Assembly (NCBI GenBank): GCA_028293725.1
Contig: JAQGOE010000029.1
Span: forward strand, 98,849 to 162,848
DNA length: 64,000 nucleotides
Source: Gammaproteobacteria bacterium
Lineage (GTDB): Bacteria > Pseudomonadota > Gammaproteobacteria > Steroidobacterales > Steroidobacteraceae
Direction of reading: 5' to 3'
The translations under genes and the position numbers were made by a program. Below, piece by piece: positions 42,389 to 51,548 of the stretch; the first letter of the stretch is position 1; every line of letters starts with the position of its first letter. The notes beneath the pieces are model-generated. The model saw only the letters and a program-made list of their open reading frames with translations. It did no database searches and had not been told where the DNA came from.

Positions 42389-44839
42389 TCAGTACCAGTG
42401 ATAACGAACGGTCAGGATTCCCCTCCGCCCGTCGGCGGGAATAGCGCGACCGGCATTCACGGCGCCGAAGTACTCACGGTTAAACACATTCTCAACATTG
42501 AGTCGCAAGACCCACTTCCCGGCAATGTACGCGGCGGTAGTGTCGAATCGCGTATAGCCCGGAGCGCTGCCATAGAGCGTGAACGGACTGTTGATGACGT
42601 ACTGGCGAGAGGAATATTTCAGGCCGCCGCCCAGTTGGAACCGCCCGCCCCAGAAGCCGCCGCCAGGCATGGCGCCGAAGTCGTAGGTGGTCCACAGCGC
42701 CGCGGAGCTTCTCGCCAGTTCGGGGATCGTCTGCCCCACCGCGGCCGGAATCGGCGAGGAGAGGATTTTTCCGTTCAGCCACGTATAGGCCAGCAGCGTC
42801 TGCCATCCCGGGGCCAGGTACCCCGCCAGTTTCAGCTCAGCGCCGGTCACCCGCTCCTTGCCGTTCACGCCGATGTATCCGGTGTCGGGATCGGTAAAGC
42901 GAGTGCGAAATTTGTCCTCATCGAACACCGCGGTCGAGAGGGACAAGCGCTTGTTCAGCAGATCCAGCTTGGCACCGATCTCGCCGACTTTCGTCTCCTC
43001 TGGCCTCAGACCCCCACCCTGCACGAAGTCCTTGATCTGCACCAGCGAGGTGGGCAGTTGGCCGGTGGTCGCGCTGCCCTCGATCGCCTGCGGATTGAAG
43101 GCGGTACTGTAGGAGATGTAGTAGCTCTGCCAATCGGTGGGTTGCCAGATCAGTCCCGCGCGCGGGCTGAATACATCGTCCCGATGCTGGAACGGTAATG
43201 AGGTAATCGCCGGTTGCGTCAGCGCTGCGGCGTTGGCTGCCTGGACGGTTGCGGTAGCGGCGGGATTGGTGTTAGTAGTGATTAGACCAGGATAGTTATA
43301 GAACGTATAGGTCTGGCTCGCGTCGAAGTCGTCCCGGCGCAGGCCGGCGACCAGTTTCCAGTGATCGCCGAAGCTCAGCGTATCGTTGAAATAGAATGCC
43401 ACGGTGTCGGCACCGATGTTCGTGACATTTCCCGGTACCTGGTAGACGTTGGCGCCCGAGGGAAACGGCTGCGTATTGGTCGAGCCCAGGTTGATCACGC
43501 CCGCCAGATTGGCGCCGAGTGAGGCGCCGTTATTCAGGTTGAAATTGTAGTTATTGAAGAACAGCTGATTATACTCGTCGCGGCCAAATTCACTGCCGAC
43601 GATCAACTCGTGGCGCACCGGCCCCGTGGCGAATTTGAACAGCAGATCGGTCTGGTTGAAGAGCGAAGAGTCCCGCTCGGCACGCTGCTTCTGTTGTGGC
43701 GCGATTTCGAGTTGGTCCAGCGGCGTCGTCGGCGGTGACAGAATTGCCGATGGTTGCACCTGCTGGTAGTTGCCGTTGGCGTCCAGCGTCTCGAATACCG
43801 TGTTGAGCGGCGACGTATTCTGATGGACGTTGTAGATACCATACTGGGTGTTGCTGCGAAACACGATGTCCGGCGAGAACGTATGCAACAGGCTGATATT
43901 GAATATATTGACGTCGGTCCGAACCACCGCGTTGGTGTACTGGTAGGTCCGGCCAAATGGCGCCTGCAGCGCCTCGAGGATGGGATCATCCTTGAACTGA
44001 AACATCGGGAACCCGTAGTCGACGTGATCGTTGTTGTGTTGCGTGAGCCACGAGAGGTTGATCTGGGTGGGCGAGCCGATGCCGAACGCAATCGACGGCG
44101 ACACCCCGTAACTGCGGGTGTTCACGCTGGGCCGTGTTCCGTCGATGTCCTGATCCATCAACACCACGCGAAACGCCGAATCCTGGTCCAGGGGTGCGCC
44201 GACATCGACCAATCCGCGTTTATAGCTGTCCGTGCCGACCGACGCGCTCACGTCGACGATGGGCTGCAATTGCGGCTTTTTTGTAACCTGATTGATGATG
44301 CCACCGGTACTGCCGTGTCCGAACAGGAGCGACGCGGCGCCTTCGAGCACCTCGATACTTTCGAGCGCGAACGTATCCCTAAAATATTGACCGCGATCGC
44401 GGATGCCGTCGAGATAGATGTCGGTACGTGCTGGAAACCCTCGCAGATTGATGTTGTTTCCTGTCGCCGTGTCGGCCGACGGCGTGATCACGATGCCTGG
44501 AACATTGTCGAGCGCGCGATACAACGAAATGTCCGCTTGGGTTGTTATCAGGTCCTTGGAGACGACCGTGACCTGCTGCGGTATATCGCGGGTGGGCGTG
44601 GGAAACTTCGCGCCAACGGTCGATTTATCAACGAGAAGGTCACCATCGCGGCTTCCTTCCACCGTGACGCTTTTCAGACTCGCGCCCTTACCATCCGTTG
44701 CGTCCTCGTCGCCGTCCGCTGCCTGTACTGGCAATGTCGTGATGCAGAGCGCCGCTGATAGAATACAGCAGACGAACGTCCCGGCCGTTCTCATCGTCGA
44801 GCCAGATCGCACACGCATAGCTTGAGACAAACTCTTCAT
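42389..44839 (-). CDS. TonB-dependent siderophore receptor (FhuA/FpvA-like)
   Basis: Outer-membrane receptor of 816 residues. The signal peptide runs to about residue 40 (VQAADG). The plug carries the siderophore-receptor pattern: KFPTPTRDIPQQVTVVSKDLI, ITPSADTATGNNINLRGFPARTDIYLDGIRDRGQYFRDTF, and SIEVLEGAASLLFGHGSTGGIINQVTKKP, the latter diagnostic of TIGR01783 receptors. The barrel ends in RRGILTVRYHWY. It is co-directional with the PhyH gene and divergent from the MFS gene. A BlaI/MecI-like palindrome lies upstream; no Fur box is evident. Confidence 0.93.
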   Translation of the reverse strand: MKSLSQAMRVRSGSTMRTAGTFVCCILSAALCITTLPVQAADGDEDATDGKGASLKSVTVEGSRDGDLLVDKSTVGAKFPTPTRDIPQQVTVVSKDLITTQADISLYRALDNVPGIVITPSADTATGNNINLRGFPARTDIYLDGIRDRGQYFRDTFALESIEVLEGAASLLFGHGSTGGIINQVTKKPQLQPIVDVSASVGTDSYKRGLVDVGAPLDQDSAFRVVLMDQDIDGTRPSVNTRSYGVSPSIAFGIGSPTQINLSWLTQHNNDHVDYGFPMFQFKDDPILEALQAPFGRTYQYTNAVVRTDVNIFNISLLHTFSPDIVFRSNTQYGIYNVHQNTSPLNTVFETLDANGNYQQVQPSAILSPPTTPLDQLEIAPQQKQRAERDSSLFNQTDLLFKFATGPVRHELIVGSEFGRDEYNQLFFNNYNFNLNNGASLGANLAGVINLGSTNTQPFPSGANVYQVPGNVTNIGADTVAFYFNDTLSFGDHWKLVAGLRRDDFDASQTYTFYNYPGLITTNTNPAATATVQAANAAALTQPAITSLPFQHRDDVFSPRAGLIWQPTDWQSYYISYSTAFNPQAIEGSATTGQLPTSLVQIKDFVQGGGLRPEETKVGEIGAKLDLLNKRLSLSTAVFDEDKFRTRFTDPDTGYIGVNGKERVTGAELKLAGYLAPGWQTLLAYTWLNGKILSSPIPAAVGQTIPELARSSAALWTTYDFGAMPGGGFWGGRFQLGGGLKYSSRQYVINSPFTLYGSAPGYTRFDTTAAYIAGKWVLRLNVENVFNREYFGAVNAGRAIPADGRRGILTVRYHWY

Positions 44840-44982
44840 GAACTGATAGTCCCCGATGCTCTTGTTAGGAATTTTCGAGCACCCTATAGGCTGACTGTTA
44901 CTCGTTGATGTCTTTGTGGACGTGTTGCCGAAGAAACGCTACCTGAGCCGCCTCGCGATCCGTTTAACGACCTTATTGCTCT

Positions 44983-44996
44983 ACGACATTTGTCGT
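44983..44996. promoter_or_regulatory. BlaI/MecI-type palindrome in divergent promoter region
   Basis: ACGACA-TT-TGTCGT, a perfect 6+2+6 dyad matching the ACA-NN-TGT core of BlaI/MecI/CopY operators. It lies 145 bases upstream of the siderophore receptor ATG and 75 upstream of the MFS ATG, so it could control both. No BlaI gene is in the window. Confidence 0.5.
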
Positions 44997-45069
44997 TTAA
45001 CAATGTTGTAATGCAGACGGACTAGGTTTTTGTTCTTGAAATAACATTGAATAAGATCTACCGGACACC

Positions 45070-46308
45070 ATGACCGATGTACCCATTCCCCCCGCTGATG
45101 GGGTAGCCACGTCGGCGGTCAAGCCGGCTCGACTGTCCACCGCCGTGTGGGCACTGGGTCTGACAAGCCTATTCATGGACATCTCCTCCGAGATGATCCA
45201 CTCGCTGCTGCCGGTGGTCCTGGTCGTCGGTCTCGGCACGACCGCCGCCTACCTAGGTGTCATCGAGGGCGTTGCCGAGGCCACCACGTGCATCGTCAAG
45301 GTATTTTCGGGAGCGCTGTCGGATTACTTCGGGCGGCGCAAGCCCTTAGCGCTTTTGGGCTACGGGATGGCGGCATTGACCAAGCCGCTTTTTCCGCTCG
45401 CATCCAGCGCTGGGATGGTCTTCTTCGCGCGCTTCATTGACCGTGTCGGCAAGGGGATTCGGGGAGCGCCGCGCGATGCATTGGTTGCGGACGTCACCCC
45501 TCCGGAACAGCGTGGCGCGGCCTTCGGCCTACGTCAGTCGCTCGACACCATCGGCGCATTCGCAGGGCCGGTGTTGGCCATGCTGCTCGCCGCCATCTTT
45601 GCAGGCGCGCTGCGAACAGTGTTGTGGGTAGCAGTCCTACCGGCGTTCGTCTCGGTCGTCGTTCTGTGGGTTGGCGTTCGAGAACCGAAGCGGCAACCGG
45701 CGCCTCAGTCGAAAAGGCGTAGCGTCGAACTGCGCGTGGGCGCCATGCCCCAAAGCTTCTGGATCATCTGCGCGGTGGCGAGCGTATTTATGTTATCGCG
45801 GTTCTCCGAGGCATTCCTGGTGTTGGTCGGGATCCACGCCGGCCTAACGCCTGCAATGACGCCGCTCGCTCTGGTAGCCATGAACCTTGCCTATCTGCTG
45901 TCCGCATATCCTGTAGGAACGTTATCCGACCGCATGCCCAAGCAGTATCTCCTGGTGGTGGGCTGCGGCATTCTGGCCGTGGCCAACGGTGTGCTGGCGG
46001 TTGCATCGAACCCCGTGCTGCTGATCGTGGGGGCATTGCTGTGGGGACTGCATATGGGCTTCACCGAGGGTGTGTTCGCCGCGATGGTGGCGAATAGCGC
46101 CCCCAAGGATCTGCGCGGCAGCGCCTTCGGCATCTTCAACCTATTGCGCGGCCTGGTCCTGCTGGCGGCAAGTGTCATCGCGGGGCTTCTCTGGGATCAG
46201 GTCGGCCCACAAGCGACCTTCGGATTTGCCAGCGTGCTCGCCCTGCTCACGGTCGTCGGGCTGTGGTTGTCGCGGCATTACTGGCAGCAGGCATCAGCGG
46301 TTGCGTAA
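45070..46308 (+). CDS. Major facilitator superfamily transporter
   Basis: Inner-membrane carrier of 412 residues with 12 predicted helices. MFS signature A appears after helix 2 as GALSDYFGRRKPLALLGYG and again in the second half as GTLSDRMPKQYLLVVG. The loop RVGKGIRGAPRDALVADVTPPEQRGAAFGLRQSLDT marks a subfamily often encoded beside TonB siderophore receptors or as predicted drug exporters. It is divergent from the receptor and PhyH genes and followed four bases later by an ABC gene. Export of a chelator, import of one, or drug efflux are all possible. Confidence 0.88.
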   Translation: MTDVPIPPADGVATSAVKPARLSTAVWALGLTSLFMDISSEMIHSLLPVVLVVGLGTTAAYLGVIEGVAEATTCIVKVFSGALSDYFGRRKPLALLGYGMAALTKPLFPLASSAGMVFFARFIDRVGKGIRGAPRDALVADVTPPEQRGAAFGLRQSLDTIGAFAGPVLAMLLAAIFAGALRTVLWVAVLPAFVSVVVLWVGVREPKRQPAPQSKRRSVELRVGAMPQSFWIICAVASVFMLSRFSEAFLVLVGIHAGLTPAMTPLALVAMNLAYLLSAYPVGTLSDRMPKQYLLVVGCGILAVANGVLAVASNPVLLIVGALLWGLHMGFTEGVFAAMVANSAPKDLRGSAFGIFNLLRGLVLLAASVIAGLLWDQVGPQATFGFASVLALLTVVGLWLSRHYWQQASAVA

Positions 46309-46312
46309 GGGA

Positions 46313-48154
46313 ATGCATTCCCACGCGAGCTTCATCGATCGTACGGTGATGCCGGAGGTATCACCGCCGCCCACGCCCGGGCCGGGGACCGCGCCACCGC
46401 TGGTCAGTCTGGAACCGGTGCCCGTGTCGCGCAGCTATAGGTACGATCGGACATTTTTCAGACGCCTTTACCAACTCTCCAAACCTTACTGGGTCCGCAA
46501 GGGATGCGCGGGATCCTGGCTGACGTTGGTCTTCCTCCTCGGTACCGTGGTCGCCTACAGTGTCTGCGGTGCATGGATCACCGGACTGACCAAGGATCAG
46601 ACCAACGCCCTCCTCAACCGCGATCCGGCCACTTTTTGGCGGTTACTCGCCGCCGTCGCGCTCTTGACCGGCATGCGATACGTCATTTCCACCGTTCAGA
46701 CAGTCGTGGACAACTGCCTCGATTTGCATTGGCATCAGTGGCTCGGCCAGCATTTCCTGAGCCGCTACTTCAACCGTCGGGCGTACTACAAGCTCGCGGT
46801 CGATCGGACAGTGGATAACGCGGACCAACGCATGCAGGAGGAACTGTCGCCGTTCTGCACGATGATGTCGTCGTTTCCGCGATTAGGCTTGGGAACTCTG
46901 GTGGATGCCGCCGTGCAGCTATCCCTGATGCTGTCAATCTCGCAGGAGCTCTTCTGGACCGTCACGATATTCGTGGTGATCAAATTCGCTCTGTTGGTGT
47001 GGATATACAATCCGGTGATCGAGCAGAACTACAAAGTCGTCGATGCGGAGGGTGACTTCAGGGCCAGCATCCGTCACGTGATGATGCATGCCGAGACCGT
47101 GGCGCTGTACGGAGGCGAAAATCCCGAGCGCTCGGTTATCGTCCAGCACCTGAAGAGCGCGGTGCAACTGCGCCTGCGGCGCGCGCTGTATGCCGTGTGG
47201 ATCAACCTCGCCCAAGGCGGCTTCAGTACCATCTGGCTGGTGCTTCCCTTCGTGTTTCTGGCCCCAGCCTATTTTCGGCACGGCCTCGAATACGCGACGA
47301 TAGCGCAGAGCGTCGCCGCGACGGCACTCCTGTTGCAATCGCTGTCACTGTTCCTACAGTTCATTCCCTCCCTGAGTCTGACTTCACACAAGGTGGCGCG
47401 ACTGGGCGAGATCGCCGAAGCCTTCGACGTTCTGGAAACGTCGGACGGAGGCTCCCGCCCGGGCGGCGTGATCGAATTCCGCCAGGGTCGCGAGGTGCGG
47501 CTCGATGATATTGACCTCAACACGCCCGGGGGTGAGCAGCTGTTGGTATCGAAGCTGTCGCTGCATATCGCACTCGGGGAAAATTGGGTGATCTCCGGGC
47601 GAACCGGTGTCGGCAAGAGCTCATTGCTGCGGCTGATGGCGGGACTCTGGTCCAAGGGCAATGGCGTCATCACCATACCGCCGGCTTCGGAGACGCTTTT
47701 TCTCCCGCAAAAACCTTACATGATGCCCGGAACACTGCGTGAACAGCTGTACTATCCGCGTCTGCCGCTAGGTCACACGGATGCGCAGCTGCAATGCCTG
47801 CTCGAGCGGGTTTGCCTCCCTGACTTTGCCGCGCGTTACCGCGGCTTCGACACCCCGCAGGACTGGTCACGCGTGTTGTCGCTCGGCGAACAGCAACGCA
47901 TCGCCATAGCACGGGCACTTCTGGTCGAGCCTTGCTATCTGTTCTTGGACGAAGCCACCAGCGCCGTCGATTTCATGACCGAGCGGTCTCTGTACGCAAC
48001 CCTGGCGGATTCCGGCATCACTTGCGTCAGCGTGGGCCACCGCGATTCGATCCTCGGCTTTCATCAACACGAACTCCGACTCCTCGGCCACGGACGCTGG
48101 CAAATACGCCACGCCGCGAGTGCTTCGACAGCCGAGCCCGCTGCTGTATCATGA
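46313..48154 (+). CDS. SbmA/BacA-like ABC transporter with fused ATPase (YddA type)
   Basis: Half-transporter of 613 residues. The start is an ATG four bases after the MFS stop; an ATG at 46349 is the alternative. The membrane domain (about 45-380) has the ABC_membrane_2/SbmA features WRWWLT-like DLHWHQWLGQHFLSRYFNRRAYYKLA and DNADQRMQEELSPF. The C-terminal ATPase is complete: Walker A SGRTGVGKSSL, signature LSLGEQQR, Walker B YLFLDEATSAVD and VSVGHR. Related proteins move vitamin B12, peptides or modified peptides. Directly coupled to the MFS gene beside a siderophore receptor, it may handle a peptide-like chelator. Confidence 0.87.
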   Translation: MHSHASFIDRTVMPEVSPPPTPGPGTAPPLVSLEPVPVSRSYRYDRTFFRRLYQLSKPYWVRKGCAGSWLTLVFLLGTVVAYSVCGAWITGLTKDQTNALLNRDPATFWRLLAAVALLTGMRYVISTVQTVVDNCLDLHWHQWLGQHFLSRYFNRRAYYKLAVDRTVDNADQRMQEELSPFCTMMSSFPRLGLGTLVDAAVQLSLMLSISQELFWTVTIFVVIKFALLVWIYNPVIEQNYKVVDAEGDFRASIRHVMMHAETVALYGGENPERSVIVQHLKSAVQLRLRRALYAVWINLAQGGFSTIWLVLPFVFLAPAYFRHGLEYATIAQSVAATALLLQSLSLFLQFIPSLSLTSHKVARLGEIAEAFDVLETSDGGSRPGGVIEFRQGREVRLDDIDLNTPGGEQLLVSKLSLHIALGENWVISGRTGVGKSSLLRLMAGLWSKGNGVITIPPASETLFLPQKPYMMPGTLREQLYYPRLPLGHTDAQLQCLLERVCLPDFAARYRGFDTPQDWSRVLSLGEQQRIAIARALLVEPCYLFLDEATSAVDFMTERSLYATLADSGITCVSVGHRDSILGFHQHELRLLGHGRWQIRHAASASTAEPAAVS

Positions 48155-48214
48155 GCGCCCGAGGAAGTGACCTTACGGAGGCGTGCATCGACCGAAAGCC
48201 TGATTACTTCCCAC

Positions 48215-49180
48215 TCACTCGGTTCGCGGTCGAGCCGTGGCCAGCGCGTCGTCCAGCATCTTGATAAGGGTCGCGCGGTCGAAGGTGTAGGCCTGGCCTT
48301 CATTCCACTGGACGAGCTCCTTCATCTGCCAGCGGATTACCCTCTCTGCCAAGTGGGTATTTATCGGGTCCCGGGCGTTACGCGGAATGGCCAGGTAGCG
48401 GCGTTTCGGAGTGGGCTCAAACAGCGCCTGTTCAACCGCTACTGCGACCTCGTCGGCCTCCGGATATATAGTTGGATCCAGCTTCGATCCCATGACCTTT
48501 GTCATGTACGCTTTCTCATCTTCAGTGAAGCGCGCGAGCATGTTCTTATCTATATTGGATCTGTAGGCACCGGGTTCGACAGCGTTGACTTGAACCCCGA
48601 GGGGAGCGAGCTGCCGAACCAGCGAATCTGTCAGTCCCTCGACTGCATGCTTACTCATAACGTACGCGACAATGTCGGGTCCTCCGCCGTCGGTGATTCC
48701 GGAAGGTGAGCCGATGTTTACGATCCGTCCCTTCTCGGCGATGATGAGCGGCTCGAACGCCTTGATCATCATCACCGGTCCGTAGGCGTTCACCTTCATA
48801 GTAAGATCGAACTCCTCCATCCTCATGTCGGCGATCGTGCCAAATGTAGCGACACCGGCATTGTTGACCAGTCCATAAAGGCCACGGCCGGCTTTGGTAA
48901 CTGCCGCCACTGCAGCTGCAATGTCTGCAGGTTGTGTGACGTCCAGGCGTAGGGGTTGCACGTTCTTGATCGCTCCGAGCGCCTTTAGGTCCTCCTCTTT
49001 GCGCGCGGCGGCGTAGACAAAATAGCCGTCTGCTGCGAGGTGCTCGGTGATCTTGCGGCCGATGCCGCTGTTGGCACCGGTTACGAGGACAGCCTTGGAG
49101 CCTGTTTGCTCGCTGGACTGCGCACGGGCACATGGCAGTGCAGCGAGCAATGCGCACATCGTGGTCAGAAGTACTCGCAT
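48215..49180 (-). CDS. SDR-family oxidoreductase with signal peptide
   Basis: Classical short-chain dehydrogenase of 321 residues. The ATG at 49180 with GAGG upstream is preferred over a longer frame. It begins with an apparent signal peptide (MRVLLTTMCALLAALPCARAQ), unusual for a nucleotide-dependent enzyme. SDR motifs are intact: TGANSGIG at 34-41, NNAG near 106-109, Ser in GSPSG, and Tyr173-x3-Lys177 in YVMSKHAV. The core is that of a 1-acylglycerone phosphate reductase-like or general alcohol dehydrogenase. Either it is exported with cofactor or the N-terminus is a membrane anchor. Confidence 0.85.
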   Translation of the reverse strand: MRVLLTTMCALLAALPCARAQSSEQTGSKAVLVTGANSGIGRKITEHLAADGYFVYAAARKEEDLKALGAIKNVQPLRLDVTQPADIAAAVAAVTKAGRGLYGLVNNAGVATFGTIADMRMEEFDLTMKVNAYGPVMMIKAFEPLIIAEKGRIVNIGSPSGITDGGGPDIVAYVMSKHAVEGLTDSLVRQLAPLGVQVNAVEPGAYRSNIDKNMLARFTEDEKAYMTKVMGSKLDPTIYPEADEVAVAVEQALFEPTPKRRYLAIPRNARDPINTHLAERVIRWQMKELVQWNEGQAYTFDRATLIKMLDDALATARPRTE

Positions 49181-49504
49181 GGCGGCCTCGCTATTGCGGA
49201 CGGAAGATACTGATTGGACCGGACCTTCACTCAGCACCAGCAACCCAGTTGCCGATGTCGAGTCTCAGTCTAGTGCCGACCACCGGGCGCACCCAGACCG
49301 CTTACTGCATCGGGCCGGCGATTCGCTGCATGATGAACGGGCACCAGGGTCGGACCGTGGGATCGACCGGCGCCCCGCCAGGGGGCTCCAGACCATGGTT
49401 AACGTTAAGTAACGCGCGCGAAAACAGTAATTTACTGGTTGAACGAGCGCCGGTACCGGAGATTCGATCCTCCCATAAAGAAAAACAGGCCTGGGGGGAA
49501 TACG
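49181..49504. other. 324-base divergent intergenic region
   Basis: No gene is supported. It separates the SDR gene from the TonB receptor gene and contains a GC hairpin (GCCCC-GCCAG-GGGGC at 49372-49386), the sequence GTTAACGTTAA near 49400, and the palindrome at 49425-49437. The receptor promoter is presumed to lie here. Confidence 0.6.
49425..49437. promoter_or_regulatory. Palindrome upstream of TonB receptor
   Basis: CAGTAA-T-TTACTG, a perfect 13-base palindrome 67 bases before the receptor ATG. It is suitably placed for an operator; no matching regulator is known from the sequence. Confidence 0.35.
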
Positions 49505-51529
49505 ATGAGTTCGGATACGCGCTCTGCCGTGCAACGTGCGTGCCGTCGCGCTTTTATATCGCTGAGCGCTGGAAGCTGGGGACTGGGCGCGGTCGCACAT
49601 GCCGGCGACGCGGGGCCTACGCCGGTCGATAACGACCTCGAGCAGGTCGTGGTCACAGGTCGCCTCGAGGAGGATCTGCCCATAGACCTGCAGAAATACG
49701 GAACCCGGGTCGACACCGTCTCAGCCGAGCAGATCCGCAACGGTGGCTACCTCGACCTCGCCCAGACCTTGCAGGCGCTGACGCCCGGCCTGTATATCGC
49801 TCCGAAAAACGGTCCCTTCGACTACGCGAATATCTCCTTCCTGGGATCGCGCACGCAAGACGTTCTCTGGCTCGTCGACGGAGTCCGAATCAACAATCGT
49901 CTTTATGGGGGCACGACTCCGCTCGATACCCTCCCCGCCTCGATGGTCGAGCGCGTTGTGATTCTCGAAGGGCCACAGGCGCTCTTCTATGGTACCCAGG
50001 GCGTAGCGGGTGCCATCAATGTCATCACGAAATCGTTCACGGATGCGCCCGACGGTGGTTTCTCGGTCGGCGGCGATACTCACCAAGGCAAGCACGTCGA
50101 CGGGTACTTCAGCGACTCACTCGCGGGCCAGCACTTCGTGCTCTTCGCCTCCGACGATCAGTCGCCCGGGTTCCAGCCCTTTCGGAACCAGGACTACCAG
50201 GCCAGCTCGACCGATCGCGATCGCAGCTACAACCTGCGCACCGTGGGAGCCAAATACGCCATCGACCCGACCGAGGCGCTACGCCTCACCGCCACAGTGC
50301 AGCACACCGAAGGTCATGTCGATGACTCCCAGCCACAGTTGGTTGCGACCGCTTTCAACGATCGCGACGAGGATATCTATAGCGCCAAATTGGACTACAC
50401 CCCCGGCGATGTCGCGCAATTTTTCGCCAAGGGCTATTTCCACAACTGGCGGTCACATTACACCGAGTACGACCACGACCTCGGCGATCCAGGAACGCTG
50501 GACGTCATCGATAACCATGATTTCTGGGGTTTCAAGGACTACGGCGCCAATGCCGCACTGAAACTCGCCCTCAACCGCGGTTTCGAGTACTACGTCGGTG
50601 CTGATTATCAGGCGTACACGGGGCGGGACGCCGTCCTGGTGATTACGCAAAAGTCCGAGAACGTCCATGCGTTCTTTGGCGAAATCGCCACGACATCGGA
50701 TCTCCTCCCCAATGCGAACCTGGCCGCGGGGTTCCGTTACAATGATCCGAGTGTCAGCCCGAGCGCCACGGTGTGGAATGTGAGCGGTCGCTTCGAGCTG
50801 CCGGCGGGACTCTTCGTTCGGGCACTCGCCGGTACCGCCTTCAGGTTACCGACGGCGGAGGAGTTGTTCGCCGACGATCCGGATGACGAGCGCGGCAATC
50901 CGAACTTAAAACCGGAGAGAAGTCGTAACCTGAACGCCTCGCTGGGCGGCAACGCGGGCGCCGGGCATCTGAAGTGGGAGGTGAGCGCGTTCTACCGGGA
51001 CATTACCGACCTCATCTCGTTCGACGGTTTCGACCCGACGACGAATCAGTCGCTCGCGGAAAACATCGCCGGCAAGGTCAAGGTTCGAGGTGCGGAGTTG
51101 ACTCTGGATTCCGCCATCAACAGCGACATCTCTGCGACCGCGAGTTATACCTACAGTCACGCCAGACAGGACAGCGATCAGCAGATTGCGCGCGTCCCGG
51201 AACAGCAGGCCAAGGCGATGATCGACTTTCACCCGTCGGCCTACCCTTTCGGAGCGACTGTGAACCTCAATTATGTCGGCCGGGTGTATCAATCCGTCTG
51301 GGACGGGTTCGAGAAGTTCGGCAACTATCTCGTCGTGGACCTGGCGGCGCGTGTGTTTCTGGACACAGGCCGTCATCAAACAATCACCGCTCGCCTGGAG
51401 AACGCTTTCGACAAGCAGTACGCCTCCTCGCTGGGGTCCGCCTTCCGCGATTCGGACGGCAGCAACTACACCTACTGGAATCTAGGCGTGCCGCGAACCT
51501 TCCAGCTTCGTTACAACATTCGATTCTGA
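49505..51529 (+). CDS. TonB-dependent receptor (BtuB/colicin I receptor-like)
   Basis: Outer-membrane receptor of 674 residues. The ATG at 49505 follows GGGGGGAA, and a signal peptide ends near VAHAGD. TonB box LEQVVVTGRLEED leads into a plug (about 50-165) with LQALTPGLYIAPKNGP, NISFLGSRTQDVLWLVDGVRINNR and VILEGPQALFYGTQGVAGAINVITK. The barrel ends GVPRTFQLRYNIRF. The gene is followed 19 bases later by a PepSY membrane protein gene, a common arrangement for ferric-siderophore receptors with a reductase-like inner-membrane partner. Confidence 0.92.
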   Translation: MSSDTRSAVQRACRRAFISLSAGSWGLGAVAHAGDAGPTPVDNDLEQVVVTGRLEEDLPIDLQKYGTRVDTVSAEQIRNGGYLDLAQTLQALTPGLYIAPKNGPFDYANISFLGSRTQDVLWLVDGVRINNRLYGGTTPLDTLPASMVERVVILEGPQALFYGTQGVAGAINVITKSFTDAPDGGFSVGGDTHQGKHVDGYFSDSLAGQHFVLFASDDQSPGFQPFRNQDYQASSTDRDRSYNLRTVGAKYAIDPTEALRLTATVQHTEGHVDDSQPQLVATAFNDRDEDIYSAKLDYTPGDVAQFFAKGYFHNWRSHYTEYDHDLGDPGTLDVIDNHDFWGFKDYGANAALKLALNRGFEYYVGADYQAYTGRDAVLVITQKSENVHAFFGEIATTSDLLPNANLAAGFRYNDPSVSPSATVWNVSGRFELPAGLFVRALAGTAFRLPTAEELFADDPDDERGNPNLKPERSRNLNASLGGNAGAGHLKWEVSAFYRDITDLISFDGFDPTTNQSLAENIAGKVKVRGAELTLDSAINSDISATASYTYSHARQDSDQQIARVPEQQAKAMIDFHPSAYPFGATVNLNYVGRVYQSVWDGFEKFGNYLVVDLAARVFLDTGRHQTITARLENAFDKQYASSLGSAFRDSDGSNYTYWNLGVPRTFQLRYNIRF

Positions 51530-51548
51530 CCCAACCGGCGCGCCCGAC

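Noticed and set aside
44840..45069. Fur box upstream of the siderophore receptor
   Set aside because: Scanned for GATAATGATAATCATTATC-like dyads and found none; the only strong dyad is BlaI-like.
49181..49504. Cobalamin riboswitch before the BtuB-like receptor
   Set aside because: No B12-box sequence was found in this leader, only a simple GC hairpin and a palindrome.
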